From DATLZM01 sp035559315 (lineage in GTDB: Bacteria; Actinomycetota; UBA4738; HRBIN12), in NCBI GenBank assembly GCA_035559315.1, contig DATMBJ010000250.1:1-17530 (forward strand): 17,530 nt of DNA, read 5' to 3'. The notes under the pieces are model-generated. The model was not told the DNA's origin. It made no database searches and worked only from the letters and a program-made list of their open reading frames with translations. A program made the translations under genes and the position numbers. Shown one piece after another: positions 1 to 6,824 of the stretch (the first letter of the stretch is position 1; each line of letters opens with the position of its first letter).

Positions 1-95
1 TCGCCCTTGGCCCGGGCCCGGCGGACCGGCGCCGGCGGCGCCTCCCCGCGCGCCGCGGCGGGCCCCCCACGCGCGGCCCTCACCGGTTTCGCCAT
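1..95 (-). CDS. N-terminus of an unidentified gene, cut by the left window edge
   Basis: An ATG at 95-93 overlaps the TGA stop of xerC (TGATG) and opens a minus-strand frame with no stop up to the window edge, 31 codons. It begins MAKPVRAARGG and is Ala/Pro/Arg-rich, so the visible part is low-complexity and shows no domain. A GAGGG sequence lies a few bases before the ATG inside the xerC end, which with the stop/start overlap suggests translational coupling to xerC. In other actinobacteria the genes after dprA/xerC are often a WhiG/FliA-type sigma factor, an M23 peptidase or rpsB, but nothing seen here decides among them. It could also be a chance open frame, since stops are rare at this GC content. 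Confidence 0.4.
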   Translation of the reverse strand, partial: MAKPVRAARGGPAAARGEAPPAPVRRARAKG

Positions 96-1099
96 CAGGC
101 CCTCGGGTGGCTCCGGCGGTACGCGGCGAAGAGGCGCGCCCGCGACACGTGGGTGTAGCGCTGGGTCGTGGCGATGGTGGCGTGCCCGAGGAGCTCCTGC
201 ACGGCTCGGATGTCCGCTCCTCCTTCCAAGAGATGCGTGGCGAACGAGTGTCGCAGCGTGTGCGGCGACACCCGACGCCCCGACAGCACTCGACGTGCGT
301 ATCTTTCCACGATTCGGCGGAGGTCGCGCGGGGACGCCGGCCTCCCCCGGGAGTTCAGGAAGAGGGCCGTCCCCGGGTCGGCCGGCTTCGCGGTCTCGGA
401 GCTGCCCTTCCCCTCGGCGGCGGCCCGCTCGACGAACCAGGGCCGACCGTCGCGCAGGTAGGCCCCGATCGCCTCCCGCGCGTACTGGGAGATCGGGACC
501 TCCCGCTCCCTCCCGCCCTTCCCCGGGACCAGGACGCGTTCCCGGACCAGGTCCACGCGCTCCACGGTCAGCCCAGCCGCCTCCCCCACCCGCAGGCCCG
601 AGCCGTAGAGCAGCTCGAGCAGCGCCCGGTCGCGGAGCAGCCGCGCGGCCCGGCCGGCTGCCTGGGGCCCCGGAACGGGACCGTCCCCGCCCTCCTCCGC
701 CGTGGGGGCCTCGACGAGGGCCGCCGCCTCCGCGGGCCGGAGCACGGCGGGGAGCCGCGAGACGACCTTCGGGCGCCCCAGGAGGAGCGCCGGGTCCGCC
801 TCGACCACGCCCTGGGCCCGGGCCCACCGGTAGAACGACCGGATCGCCGCGGCGCACCTCGCGACCGAGGCGCGTGCGTAGCCCAGCGTGGACCGCTGCG
901 CGAGGAACCGTCGCAGCTCGAGGTAGGTGGCCGCCCGGAGGGATCCTCCCGAGCGGTGCAGGAAGACCGCCAGCGCCGCCAGGTCCCGGCGGTACGCGGC
1001 GACGGTGTGTTCCGAGAGCCGCCGCTCGAGGTCCAGGTGTCGCAGGAAGGACTCGATCAGCCGCAGCTCGGGGTGGGGAAGCTCGTCCCGGGACGCCAC
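95..1099 (-). CDS. xerC: Tyrosine recombinase XerC (dif-site chromosome dimer resolution)
   Basis: Site-specific recombinase that, with a XerD partner in classical systems, resolves chromosome dimers at dif. The protein is 334 aa from a GTG at 1099, chosen because GGAGAGAG lies 3 nt upstream and the following residues match the usual short N-terminus. The N-terminal SAM-like core-binding domain spans about residues 10-100 (SEHTVAAYRRDL, AAIRSFYRWA). The catalytic domain spans about 115-320, with all tyrosine-recombinase residues visible: R170 (GSGLRVGE), K194 (PGKGGRE), H280 and R283 (HTLRHSFATHLLEGG), H306 (LLGHA) and nucleophile Y315 (TQRYTHV). The ~300-aa family length is exceeded because of two inserted linkers, about 133-154 and 223-243. 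It lies 53 bp after dprA and its stop overlaps the next start. XerC versus XerD is assigned from the dprA neighbourhood, not from sequence alone. Confidence 0.93.
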   Translation of the reverse strand: MASRDELPHPELRLIESFLRHLDLERRLSEHTVAAYRRDLAALAVFLHRSGGSLRAATYLELRRFLAQRSTLGYARASVARCAAAIRSFYRWARAQGVVEADPALLLGRPKVVSRLPAVLRPAEAAALVEAPTAEEGGDGPVPGPQAAGRAARLLRDRALLELLYGSGLRVGEAAGLTVERVDLVRERVLVPGKGGREREVPISQYAREAIGAYLRDGRPWFVERAAAEGKGSSETAKPADPGTALFLNSRGRPASPRDLRRIVERYARRVLSGRRVSPHTLRHSFATHLLEGGADIRAVQELLGHATIATTQRYTHVSRARLFAAYRRSHPRA

Positions 1100-1152
1100 G
1101 ACCTCTCTCCGGATCGGGTGCGGCCCCCTTGTACCAGCGCCCGGGGCCCTGT

Positions 1153-2265
1153 TCAAGCTGGGTGGACCCGCCGCTCCACCCTGCCGCCCACGGTCCGCAC
1201 CAGGCCGAGCAGCTCCAGCCGGGTGAGGGCGGCGAGCACGTCCGGGAGGGCCATGCCCGTCGCCCGAGCCACGTGCTCGGGGAGCGTTGGGCCCCCCACG
1301 TTCGCGAGCACCCGTTCCTCCACCGGCCCCAGGCCTCCCGCGGGGGGAGTCGGCTGGGGCGCCGGGCCGAGCCCGAGGTCCTCCAGCAGGTCCGCCGCTC
1401 CCCGGATCATCGTCGCGCCCTCCCGGATCAGCGCGAGGGGCGCGGCCGAGAGCGGGCTCGTCACCGGCCCGGGCACCGCCACGACCTGGCGCCCGAGGTC
1501 CAGGGCGTGGTCGGCGGTGATGAGGGAACCGCTCTCCTCCGCCCCCTCGACCACGACCACGGTCTCGGAGAGCGCGGCGATCAGGCGGTTGCGCGCGGGG
1601 AACCGGAAGGGCTCGGCGGGCACACCAGGCGCGTACTCGCTCGCGACGGTCCCGACCTCCGCGATCCGGTCCAGCAGGCGCCGCGAGCGCGGCGGGTAGG
1701 CCAGGTCGATCCCGCAGCCGAGCACCGCCACCGTCGGCCCCCCGGCCGCCAGGGCCCCCTCGTGGGCCCGGGCGTCGATCCCCCGCGCGGCCCCGCTCAC
1801 CACGCAGACCCCGGCGGCCGCGAGGGTCCGCCCCAGCTCCAGGGCGACCTCCGCACCGGTCGGGGTGCAGTTCCGCGCGCCCACCACCGCCACCCGCCGC
1901 CCGGGACCCAGGCGGGCGCCCCGGACGAACAGCGCCGCCGGCGGGTCGGCCAGGTCGAGCAGGCCCGGGGGGTACTCCTCCCCGCCCGGCACGACCAGGC
2001 GGGCCCCGACGTCCTCCGTCCGCCGGAGGAGCTCCCCCGGGTCGAGGGACCAAGCGGCCTCCCGGTCGTTCTCGCTGCCGGCCCGCCCTCGCCGCACCTC
2101 CTCCAGGCAGGCCTCCGCGTCCCCCGTCCGCCAGGCGAGCTCCCGGAGCCTCCGGGGCGCGATCCCCCGGAGCGCGGCCAGCACGGCCAGGGCTCGGCGG
2201 TTCGCCTCGCCCCGGGCGAACCCGGGGGGCCACCCGCGGGGCAGGTCGGGGCGTTCACCCGGCAC
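1153..2265 (-). CDS. dprA: DNA-processing protein DprA (RecA loader on incoming ssDNA)
   Basis: DprA binds single-stranded DNA in the cytoplasm and loads RecA during natural transformation; in many non-competent bacteria its role is less clear. It is 370 aa, starting at a GTG that overlaps comM by 11 bp; AGGAGGAG sits 7 nt upstream, which fixes the start. A helix-hairpin-helix/SAM-like N-terminus occupies about residues 24-60. The DprA Rossmann fold follows at about 90-290, with RVAVVGAR (124-131), the conserved SGAARGIDARAHEGAL (157-172), GCGID (183-187), the FPARNRLIAALS motif (222-233) and EESGSLITADHAL (243-254). A DML1-type winged helix is at about 312-366. All core motifs are present and nothing is truncated. 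Coupling to comM puts two transformation-related genes in one transcript. Confidence 0.95.
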   Translation of the reverse strand: MPGERPDLPRGWPPGFARGEANRRALAVLAALRGIAPRRLRELAWRTGDAEACLEEVRRGRAGSENDREAAWSLDPGELLRRTEDVGARLVVPGGEEYPPGLLDLADPPAALFVRGARLGPGRRVAVVGARNCTPTGAEVALELGRTLAAAGVCVVSGAARGIDARAHEGALAAGGPTVAVLGCGIDLAYPPRSRRLLDRIAEVGTVASEYAPGVPAEPFRFPARNRLIAALSETVVVVEGAEESGSLITADHALDLGRQVVAVPGPVTSPLSAAPLALIREGATMIRGAADLLEDLGLGPAPQPTPPAGGLGPVEERVLANVGGPTLPEHVARATGMALPDVLAALTRLELLGLVRTVGGRVERRVHPA

Positions 2266-3790
2266 GGGCCATCTCCTCCTCTCCCGCCGGGGCGCGGTAC
2301 GAGAGGGCCTCGGCCAGGTGGTCGGGCTCCACCCGGTCGGAGCCGGCGAGGTCCGCGATCGTGCGGGCCACCTTGAGGGCCCGGTCGAACCCCCGCCCGG
2401 TCAGGCCGAGCCCCTCGACGGCGTCCGCCAGGAGCCGCTCGGCGGCGGGAGACAGCCGCGCCTCCCCCCGGACCAGGGGGCCGGGGAGCTGGCCGTTGCA
2501 GGCGACCCCGAGCCCCACGTACCGGGCGCGCTGGCGCTCGCGGGCCGCCTCGACCCGCTCGCGGACCGAGGCCGACGGCTCCCCCGCCCGCTCGTCCAGG
2601 AGCTCCCGGCGGGAGAGCCGGGGCACGGCGAGCCGGAGGTCGATCCGGTCGAGGAGCGGCCCGGAGAGCTTCTGGCGGTAGGCATCGAGCCGGTGCGGGG
2701 GGCACCGGCAGGCCCGGCGCGGGTCGCCGAGGTACCCGCAGGGGCAGGGGTTGGCCGCCGCCACCAGCGTGAACCGGGCGGGGAACTCGACCGCTCCGCC
2801 CGTCCGGGCCACCACGACCCGGCCGTCCTCGAGGGGCTGGCGGAGGGCCTCGAGCGCGTCGCGCCGGAACTCCGTGAGCTCGTCCAGGAACAGCACGCCG
2901 TGGTGGGCGAGGGAGACCTCCCCGGGCCGGGGCACCCCGCTCCCGCCCCCCAGGAGCCCCGCGGTCGAGATCGAGTGGTGCGGGGCCCGGAACGGCCGGG
3001 CCGCGACGAGGCCCGGGCGACCGAGGAGCCCGGCCACCGAGCGGAGCTGGGTCACCTCGAGCGCCTCGTCGCGGGAGAGCGCTGGCAGGATGGTGGGGAG
3101 CCTGCGCGCGAGCATCGTCTTGCCCGCCCCGGGCGGCCCGACGAGCAGGAGGTTGTGCCCGCCGGCCGCGGCCACCTCGAGCGCCCGCCGAGCCCGCGCC
3201 TGCCCTCGCACCTCGGCCAGGTCCACGGCATGTGGCTCGGGCGCCGCATCGGCCCCGGCCCGGACCGGCGGCGGGCTCCAGGAGCCACGGAGGAACCCCG
3301 CGACGTCCTGGAGCCGCTCCGCCCCGACCACCGCGAGCCCCTCCACCAGGGCCGCCTCCGGCGCGTTGGCCAGGGGCACGACGAGCCCCTCGAGCCCCGC
3401 CCGCGCCGCGGCGATCGCCGCCGGGAGCGCGCCGGGGGTCGGAACGAGCCCGCCCCGGAGGGAGAGCTCGCCGTAGAAGGCGAACCGGTCCAGCCGGTCC
3501 CGCGGCACCTGGGCCGAGGCCGCGAGGACGCCCATGGCGATCGCCAGGTCCATCCCCGGCCCCTCCTTCCGCAGGTTCGCCGGGGAGAGGTTCACCACCA
3601 CCCGCCGCAGCGGCCAGGCCAGGCCCGCGTTCTCCACCGACGCCCGGACGCGGTCGCGGGAGTCGGTCACGGCGGCGCCGGGGAGCCCGGTGAGCACGAG
3701 CGCGGGCAGCCCCCGGCCGACGTGGGCCTCGACCCACACGAGCCGCCCGCGCACCCCCGCGAGCGTGACCCCGATCACCCGCCCGTACAC
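2255..3790 (-). CDS. comM: ComM/YifB family Mg-chelatase-like AAA+ ATPase
   Basis: AAA+ ATPase of the ComM/YifB family; ComM acts as a hexameric branch-migration helicase during natural transformation. The ChlI-like N-terminal domain occupies about residues 1-165 (ASVENAGLAWP, NLSPANLRKEGP). The AAA+ module has Walker A GPPGAGKT (218-225), Walker B VLFLDE (299-304) and the arginine-containing SGPLLDRIDL (376-385). The family Cys-rich stretch is NPCPCGYLGDPRRACRC (347-363). The C-terminal Mg-chelatase helical domain ends in LTGRGFDRALKVARTIADL. I chose the GTG at 3790 (511 aa; about 500 aa is usual) because it gives the normal MYGRVIGV start and a TAGGGT hexamer lies 10 nt upstream. An in-frame GTG at 3823 would add 11 unusual residues. 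dprA starts inside its end. Confidence 0.95.
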   Translation of the reverse strand: MYGRVIGVTLAGVRGRLVWVEAHVGRGLPALVLTGLPGAAVTDSRDRVRASVENAGLAWPLRRVVVNLSPANLRKEGPGMDLAIAMGVLAASAQVPRDRLDRFAFYGELSLRGGLVPTPGALPAAIAAARAGLEGLVVPLANAPEAALVEGLAVVGAERLQDVAGFLRGSWSPPPVRAGADAAPEPHAVDLAEVRGQARARRALEVAAAGGHNLLLVGPPGAGKTMLARRLPTILPALSRDEALEVTQLRSVAGLLGRPGLVAARPFRAPHHSISTAGLLGGGSGVPRPGEVSLAHHGVLFLDELTEFRRDALEALRQPLEDGRVVVARTGGAVEFPARFTLVAAANPCPCGYLGDPRRACRCPPHRLDAYRQKLSGPLLDRIDLRLAVPRLSRRELLDERAGEPSASVRERVEAARERQRARYVGLGVACNGQLPGPLVRGEARLSPAAERLLADAVEGLGLTGRGFDRALKVARTIADLAGSDRVEPDHLAEALSYRAPAGEEEMARAG

Positions 3791-3800
3791 GGTCCGGGGG

Positions 3801-3806
3801 ACCCTA
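3801..3806 (-). promoter_or_regulatory. Putative -10 element of comM (leaderless)
   Basis: TAGGGT on the minus strand, 10 nt before the GTG at 3790, in the 38-bp gap after the secreted propeller gene. It fits the actinobacterial TANNNT -10 form. No convincing -35 and no Shine-Dalgarno before GTG 3790 are visible. If real, transcription would begin at or within a few bases of the start codon, ruling out GTG 3823 for that transcript. Confidence 0.35.
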
Positions 3807-3828
3807 GCGCCCCCCGCCGACACGGACG

Positions 3829-4734
3829 CTACGGCGCGAGGGAGAACACGTAGATCCGGCCGTCGTCCTCGCCCGGGTCCACCGCGTTGTCCAGGCCTCG
3901 GTCGGAGACGTAGGCGAGGAGCGCCCCGCCCTCCCCGGGGGCCACCGCGATCCCCGAGGGATGGTCGATCGCGGACCCGGAGAGGTCGTAGGCGCGGACC
4001 GCGTCCCCCACGAGGGTCACCTCGACGATCACCGCATCCCTCCGGCTGACGACGAACAGGTGCCCGCTCGTGGGATCGAACTCCACGCCCTCCGGATCAC
4101 GCAGGCCGAGCCCCGAGGTGTCGAACCGCGTGACGAGGTCGTCCCCCCGGGGCGGCGCGCCGTCGAACGCGCCCCGACGGCGCACCCGGAACACCTCCGT
4201 GCCCTCGCCGTCCGCGATGAACAGGGATCGCCTCCCGAACGCCAGCCCCTCGGGGTCCCGACAGCCGAAGGGCCGCGTGGGGAAGGAGGTGGCGCGGTCA
4301 TCGGCCGTCCCCCAGCGGCCGTCGGGCCCCGCCCGGACCACGAAGATCCGGTCCTCGACGTCGTCCGAGACGTACAGGACGGACGGGTTCCTCGGGTTCA
4401 CGGCCACCCCCGTCGGTTCGTCGGTGAACCGCGTGAGGTCGTAGCTCCGCCGGACCGATCCCGAGCGCCGCGCCTCGAAGAGGTTCGCCCCCCGGAACCG
4501 CCCCGTCTCGTCGACCTCGCTGTCGGAGGCGAGGAGCCGGTCGGTCGCCGGACGGAGGGCGAGGCCCGCCGGATCCGGGGAGCCCCACGCCGAGGTGTCG
4601 ATCACCGCCACGAGCGTGGCCGTCGGGCCGGTCTGGGCCCGGGCCGGCCCGGGCGGTCCGGGGAGCAGGCCGGCCAGGGCGACGACGGCCACCGCCGCCG
4701 CGGCCTTCCTCGACGGGTGCGGGAGCCCGGCCAC
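3829..4734 (-). CDS. Secreted NHL/SMP-30-like beta-propeller protein, function unknown
   Basis: A 301-aa predicted exported protein. Residues 1-33 form a signal peptide: short n-region with HPSRK, hydrophobic AAAAVAVVALAGLLPG core, and a signal peptidase I-type ARA|Q site. The rest is a degenerate repeat of the NHL/SMP-30 kind, with five units opening with P-(A/T/E/S)-G-(L/V/I): DPAGLAL (54), EPTGVAV (106), DPEGLAF (160), DPEGVEF (213), HPSGIAV (258). Each is followed by beta strands such as VLYVSDD, SLFIADGEG and HLFVVSRRD. Acidic loops (GPDGRWGTADD, DPGEDDG) could bind calcium. I chose the GTG at 4734 because it gives a compact signal peptide and TACCGT lies 8 nt upstream; GTGs at 4752 and 4767 are possible alternatives. 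It sits between yraN and comM, where actinobacteria usually have no gene. No catalytic residues can be named. Confidence 0.75.
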   Translation of the reverse strand: MAGLPHPSRKAAAAVAVVALAGLLPGPPGPARAQTGPTATLVAVIDTSAWGSPDPAGLALRPATDRLLASDSEVDETGRFRGANLFEARRSGSVRRSYDLTRFTDEPTGVAVNPRNPSVLYVSDDVEDRIFVVRAGPDGRWGTADDRATSFPTRPFGCRDPEGLAFGRRSLFIADGEGTEVFRVRRRGAFDGAPPRGDDLVTRFDTSGLGLRDPEGVEFDPTSGHLFVVSRRDAVIVEVTLVGDAVRAYDLSGSAIDHPSGIAVAPGEGGALLAYVSDRGLDNAVDPGEDDGRIYVFSLAP

Positions 4735-4742
4735 GTGGGGGA

Positions 4743-4748
4743 ACGGTA
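4743..4748 (-). promoter_or_regulatory. Putative -10 element of the secreted propeller gene
   Basis: TACCGT on the minus strand, 8 nt before the GTG at 4734, in the 63-bp gap after yraN. Fits TANNNT; no Shine-Dalgarno between it and the start, so the transcript would be leaderless. No clear -35. Confidence 0.35.
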
Positions 4749-4797
4749 GCACCCCCCGGCCCGGCACCGGCCCACGCCGGCGGGGCCACCCCCGGGT

Positions 4798-5157
4798 CTA
4801 CCCTTCGAAGGCGTCCTCGAAGAGCTGCACCGATGGGCCGTCCGGCCCGGTGTGCACGCTCGCCACGTCGAAGCGGACCGAGGCGGGTGGCGGGTCGCGA
4901 CCCGCGAGGAAGACCTCCGCGAGCGCCCGGAGCTTCCGCCGCTTCGCCGCCGTGACGGCCTCGAAGCCACCCCCGAAGGTCGTGCCCGACCTCGCCTTCA
5001 CCTCGCAGAAGACGAGCAGGCCCTCCCGCTCCACCACCAGGTCGACCTCGCCCAGCGGGCAGCGCCAGTTCCTCGCGACGACCCGGAACCCGCGCGCCGC
5101 GTACGCGGCCGCGGCGGCGTCCTCCCCGCGCCTGCCGACCCGCGCCCTGCGGTCCAT
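4798..5157 (-). CDS. yraN: YraN/UPF0102 family endonuclease-like protein
   Basis: Small protein (119 aa) of the UPF0102 family, which has a restriction-endonuclease-like (PD-(D/E)xK) fold. The family's role is poorly defined, with suggested links to DNA recombination or repair. The family pattern is complete: GRRGEDAAAAAYAARGF (8-24), NWRCPLGEVDLV (30-41), FCEVKAR (50-56) and the A-KRRKL helix (71-76). The putative metal/catalytic set is E37, D39, E52 and K54. Length is normal. It lies between the DUF2469 gene and the secreted propeller; in most actinobacteria comM follows directly. ATG start, with TAGGGT 6 nt upstream and no good Shine-Dalgarno. Confidence 0.92.
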   Translation of the reverse strand: MDRRARVGRRGEDAAAAAYAARGFRVVARNWRCPLGEVDLVVEREGLLVFCEVKARSGTTFGGGFEAVTAAKRRKLRALAEVFLAGRDPPPASVRFDVASVHTGPDGPSVQLFEDAFEG

Positions 5158-5163
5158 GGCTCG

Positions 5164-5169
5164 ACCCTA
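5164..5169 (-). promoter_or_regulatory. Putative -10 element of yraN (leaderless)
   Basis: TAGGGT on the minus strand, 6 nt before the yraN ATG at 5157, in the 57-bp gap after the DUF2469 gene. The same hexamer precedes comM. The spacing places the expected transcription start on the start codon. Confidence 0.4.
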
Positions 5170-5214
5170 GCCCGCCCCACCGACACGGGGGGTCGAGCCG
5201 CCGGGCGGCCGGGG

Positions 5215-5511
5215 TCAGCCGCCGATCACGTCCTCGCGGCGCGCGAGGTGCTCGACGTTCACGTCGCGCCGGGTGAGCACACGGACCTCGGTCACGAACC
5301 GCGCCGGGCGGAACATGTCCCACACCCACGCGTCGCCCAGGAGGACCTCGACCCAGCCGTCGTCCGTCCGCCTGACGTCGACCTGGTTCGCGAGGTAGAA
5401 GCGCCGCTCGGTCTCGACGGCGTAGGAGAACATGGGGAGCACGTCCCGGTACTCCTTGTAGAGCTCGAGCTCGCGCTCCTCCTCGAACCGCTCGATGTCG
5501 TCCTCGGTCAC
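5215..5511 (-). CDS. DUF2469 family protein (actinobacterial marker)
   Basis: A 98-aa acidic protein of the DUF2469 family, which is characteristic of actinobacteria and lies beside rnhB in most of them; its biochemical role is unknown. It opens with EDDIERFEEERELELYKEYRDV in two adjoining parts (residues 4-24), followed by PMFSYAVETERRFYLAN (26-42) and a beta-rich C-terminal half ending in RVLTRRDVNVEHL. The first third is strongly acidic. The start is a GTG overlapping the rnhB stop by 4 bp (GTGA), with GGAGG 4 nt before it. There is no signal peptide or membrane segment, so it is presumably cytoplasmic. Coupling to rnhB suggests co-translation, but a direct functional link is only inference. 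Family assignment rests on recalled conserved sequence and on position. Confidence 0.88.
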   Translation of the reverse strand: MTEDDIERFEEERELELYKEYRDVLPMFSYAVETERRFYLANQVDVRRTDDGWVEVLLGDAWVWDMFRPARFVTEVRVLTRRDVNVEHLARREDVIGG

Positions 5512-6182
5512 GCGTCCTCCCCCGCAGGGCCGCCGCCCCCATCGTACGCGGCCCCGGACCCGCCCGCGCTCACCAGGGCCGCGACCAGGGCGAACGAGCG
5601 CCGGTGGATCGGGCAGGGGCCGAACCGGGCCAGGGCCTCGCGGTGCTCGGCCGTCCCGTACCCCTTGTTCCGATCGAACCCGTAGGCGGGGAACCGGCGG
5701 TGGTAGCGGGCCATGGCCCGGTCCCGGACCACCTTGGCCACGATCGACGCCGCCGCCACCGAGGCCGTCACGGCGTCCCCCTTCCTGATCGAGAGCGACG
5801 GCAGACCGAGCCGGGGCACGGGGAAGCCGTCGGTGAGCACGTAGTCCGGCCGCACCGGCAGCGCCCGCACCGCCCTCCGCAGGAGCCACAGGTTCGACCG
5901 GTGCAGCCCCCGCCGGTCGATCCTCGCCGGGGTCGCCCGCCGGACGGCCACCGCCACCGCCCCGGCCAGGATCCGGGCGTAACAGGTCTCCCGCTCGGCC
6001 GCGGTGAGCGCCTTCGAGTCGTCGATGCCCTCGAGGTCGAAGTCCTCGGGCAGGATCACGGCGGCCGCCACGAGGGGCCCGGCCAGGGCTCCCCGCCCGG
6101 CCTCGTCCACCCCGGCGATCAGCCGGAACCCTTGGTGGCGCAGGCTCCGTTCGTAGCGCCCGAGGTCGGCTAGCGGATCCAT
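5508..6182 (-). CDS. rnhB: Ribonuclease HII
   Basis: Cleaves RNA in RNA/DNA hybrids and at single ribonucleotides misincorporated in DNA; cytoplasmic. It is 224 aa from the ATG at 6182, which overlaps the end of lepB by 13 bp. The type 2 RNase H signature IAGVDEAGRGALAGPLVAA (22-40) carries D26 and E27. The other two expected acidic metal ligands are D118 (VLTDGF) and D136 (IRKGDAVTASVAAASIVAKV). The conserved Y-G-F-D-R-N-K-G-Y-G block is at 167-176, and FGPCPIHRRSF at 187-197. The last ~20 residues (GGSGAAYDGGGGPAGEDA) are a disordered Gly-rich tail. Order lepB-rnhB-DUF2469 is standard for actinobacteria. Confidence 0.96.
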   Translation of the reverse strand: MDPLADLGRYERSLRHQGFRLIAGVDEAGRGALAGPLVAAAVILPEDFDLEGIDDSKALTAAERETCYARILAGAVAVAVRRATPARIDRRGLHRSNLWLLRRAVRALPVRPDYVLTDGFPVPRLGLPSLSIRKGDAVTASVAAASIVAKVVRDRAMARYHRRFPAYGFDRNKGYGTAEHREALARFGPCPIHRRSFALVAALVSAGGSGAAYDGGGGPAGEDA

Positions 6183-6820
6183 CCCACGCGGGAGGGCGGC
6201 CACACGACGAGGAACGCCTTCCCCACCACCCGGTCGATCGGGACGAACCCCAGGCCGAACCGGGAGTCCCCGGAGTGCAGCCGGTTGTCGCCCAGGACGT
6301 AGAGCATCCCCTCGGGGACCTCCACCGGGGCGAACGACCGCCGGTCGGCCCGGCCCGCGAGCCACGGCTCGGGGATGGGCTCGCCGTCCACGTACACGAC
6401 CCCCCGACGGATCTCGACCACCTCGCCCGGCAGCCCGATCACGCGTTTGATGTAGTCCTCGTGCGTGGGGCGGGCCACCCCGAGCCCCTCGGAGAGCCAC
6501 CGGAGGAACCGGCCGACGACGCCCCGGTCCTCCTCCGCGCCCCCGGTGTCGAACACGATCACGTCCCCCCGGGCGGGGTCCCCGAACCGGTACGCGAGCC
6601 GGTTCACGAGCACCCGGTCCCCGGGGAAGAGCGTGGGCTCCATCGACCCCGAGGGGATGTAGAAGGCCTGGACGACGAAGCTCTTGAGCAGCAGGGCCAG
6701 GAGGAGCGCGAGGAGCACGAGCCCGGGGAGCTCGCGGAGGAACGGCAGGAGCCCTCGCTGCTCGACCCGCGGGGGTGCCTCTTCGGCCGGCTCGGCCAGG
6801 GCCGGCGGCCGCTCCGACAC
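6170..6820 (-). CDS. lepB: Signal peptidase I
   Basis: Membrane-bound serine/lysine protease (S26) that removes Sec and Tat signal peptides outside the membrane. It is 216 aa from a GTG at 6820, only 4 bp after the rplS stop. A short cytoplasmic N-terminus rich in Pro and Glu is followed by one transmembrane segment (about 32-50, LPGLVLLALLLALLLKSFVV). Box B is SGSMEPTL with nucleophile S59. Box D has the general base K125 in YIKRVIGLPG, and Box E is GDNRLHSGDSR (177-187). All catalytic boxes are intact. There is one N-terminal membrane anchor and no C-terminal one. The encoded secreted propeller 1.5 kb away is a plausible substrate, as are all exported proteins. Confidence 0.96.
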   Translation of the reverse strand: MSERPPALAEPAEEAPPRVEQRGLLPFLRELPGLVLLALLLALLLKSFVVQAFYIPSGSMEPTLFPGDRVLVNRLAYRFGDPARGDVIVFDTGGAEEDRGVVGRFLRWLSEGLGVARPTHEDYIKRVIGLPGEVVEIRRGVVYVDGEPIPEPWLAGRADRRSFAPVEVPEGMLYVLGDNRLHSGDSRFGLGFVPIDRVVGKAFLVVWPPSRVGWIR

Positions 6821-6824
6821 GGCC

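Noticed and set aside
1100..1152. Promoter for xerC in the dprA-xerC gap (GGTACAAG)
   Set aside because: TACAAG lacks the final T of the -10 form and the gap is short; xerC has a ribosome binding site and is more simply read from the dprA transcript.
7..2376. Long plus-strand open frame (about 790 codons) opposite xerC and dprA
   Set aside because: Low-complexity Arg/Pro/Gly/Ala translation with no domain; it lies antisense to two genes with complete catalytic motifs. It is a by-product of rare stops at very high GC.
5512..5889. N-terminal extension of the DUF2469 gene to a start at 5889
   Set aside because: The extra sequence is the rnhB gene in another frame and is low-complexity; the GTG at 5511 has GGAGG and a GTGA overlap with rnhB.
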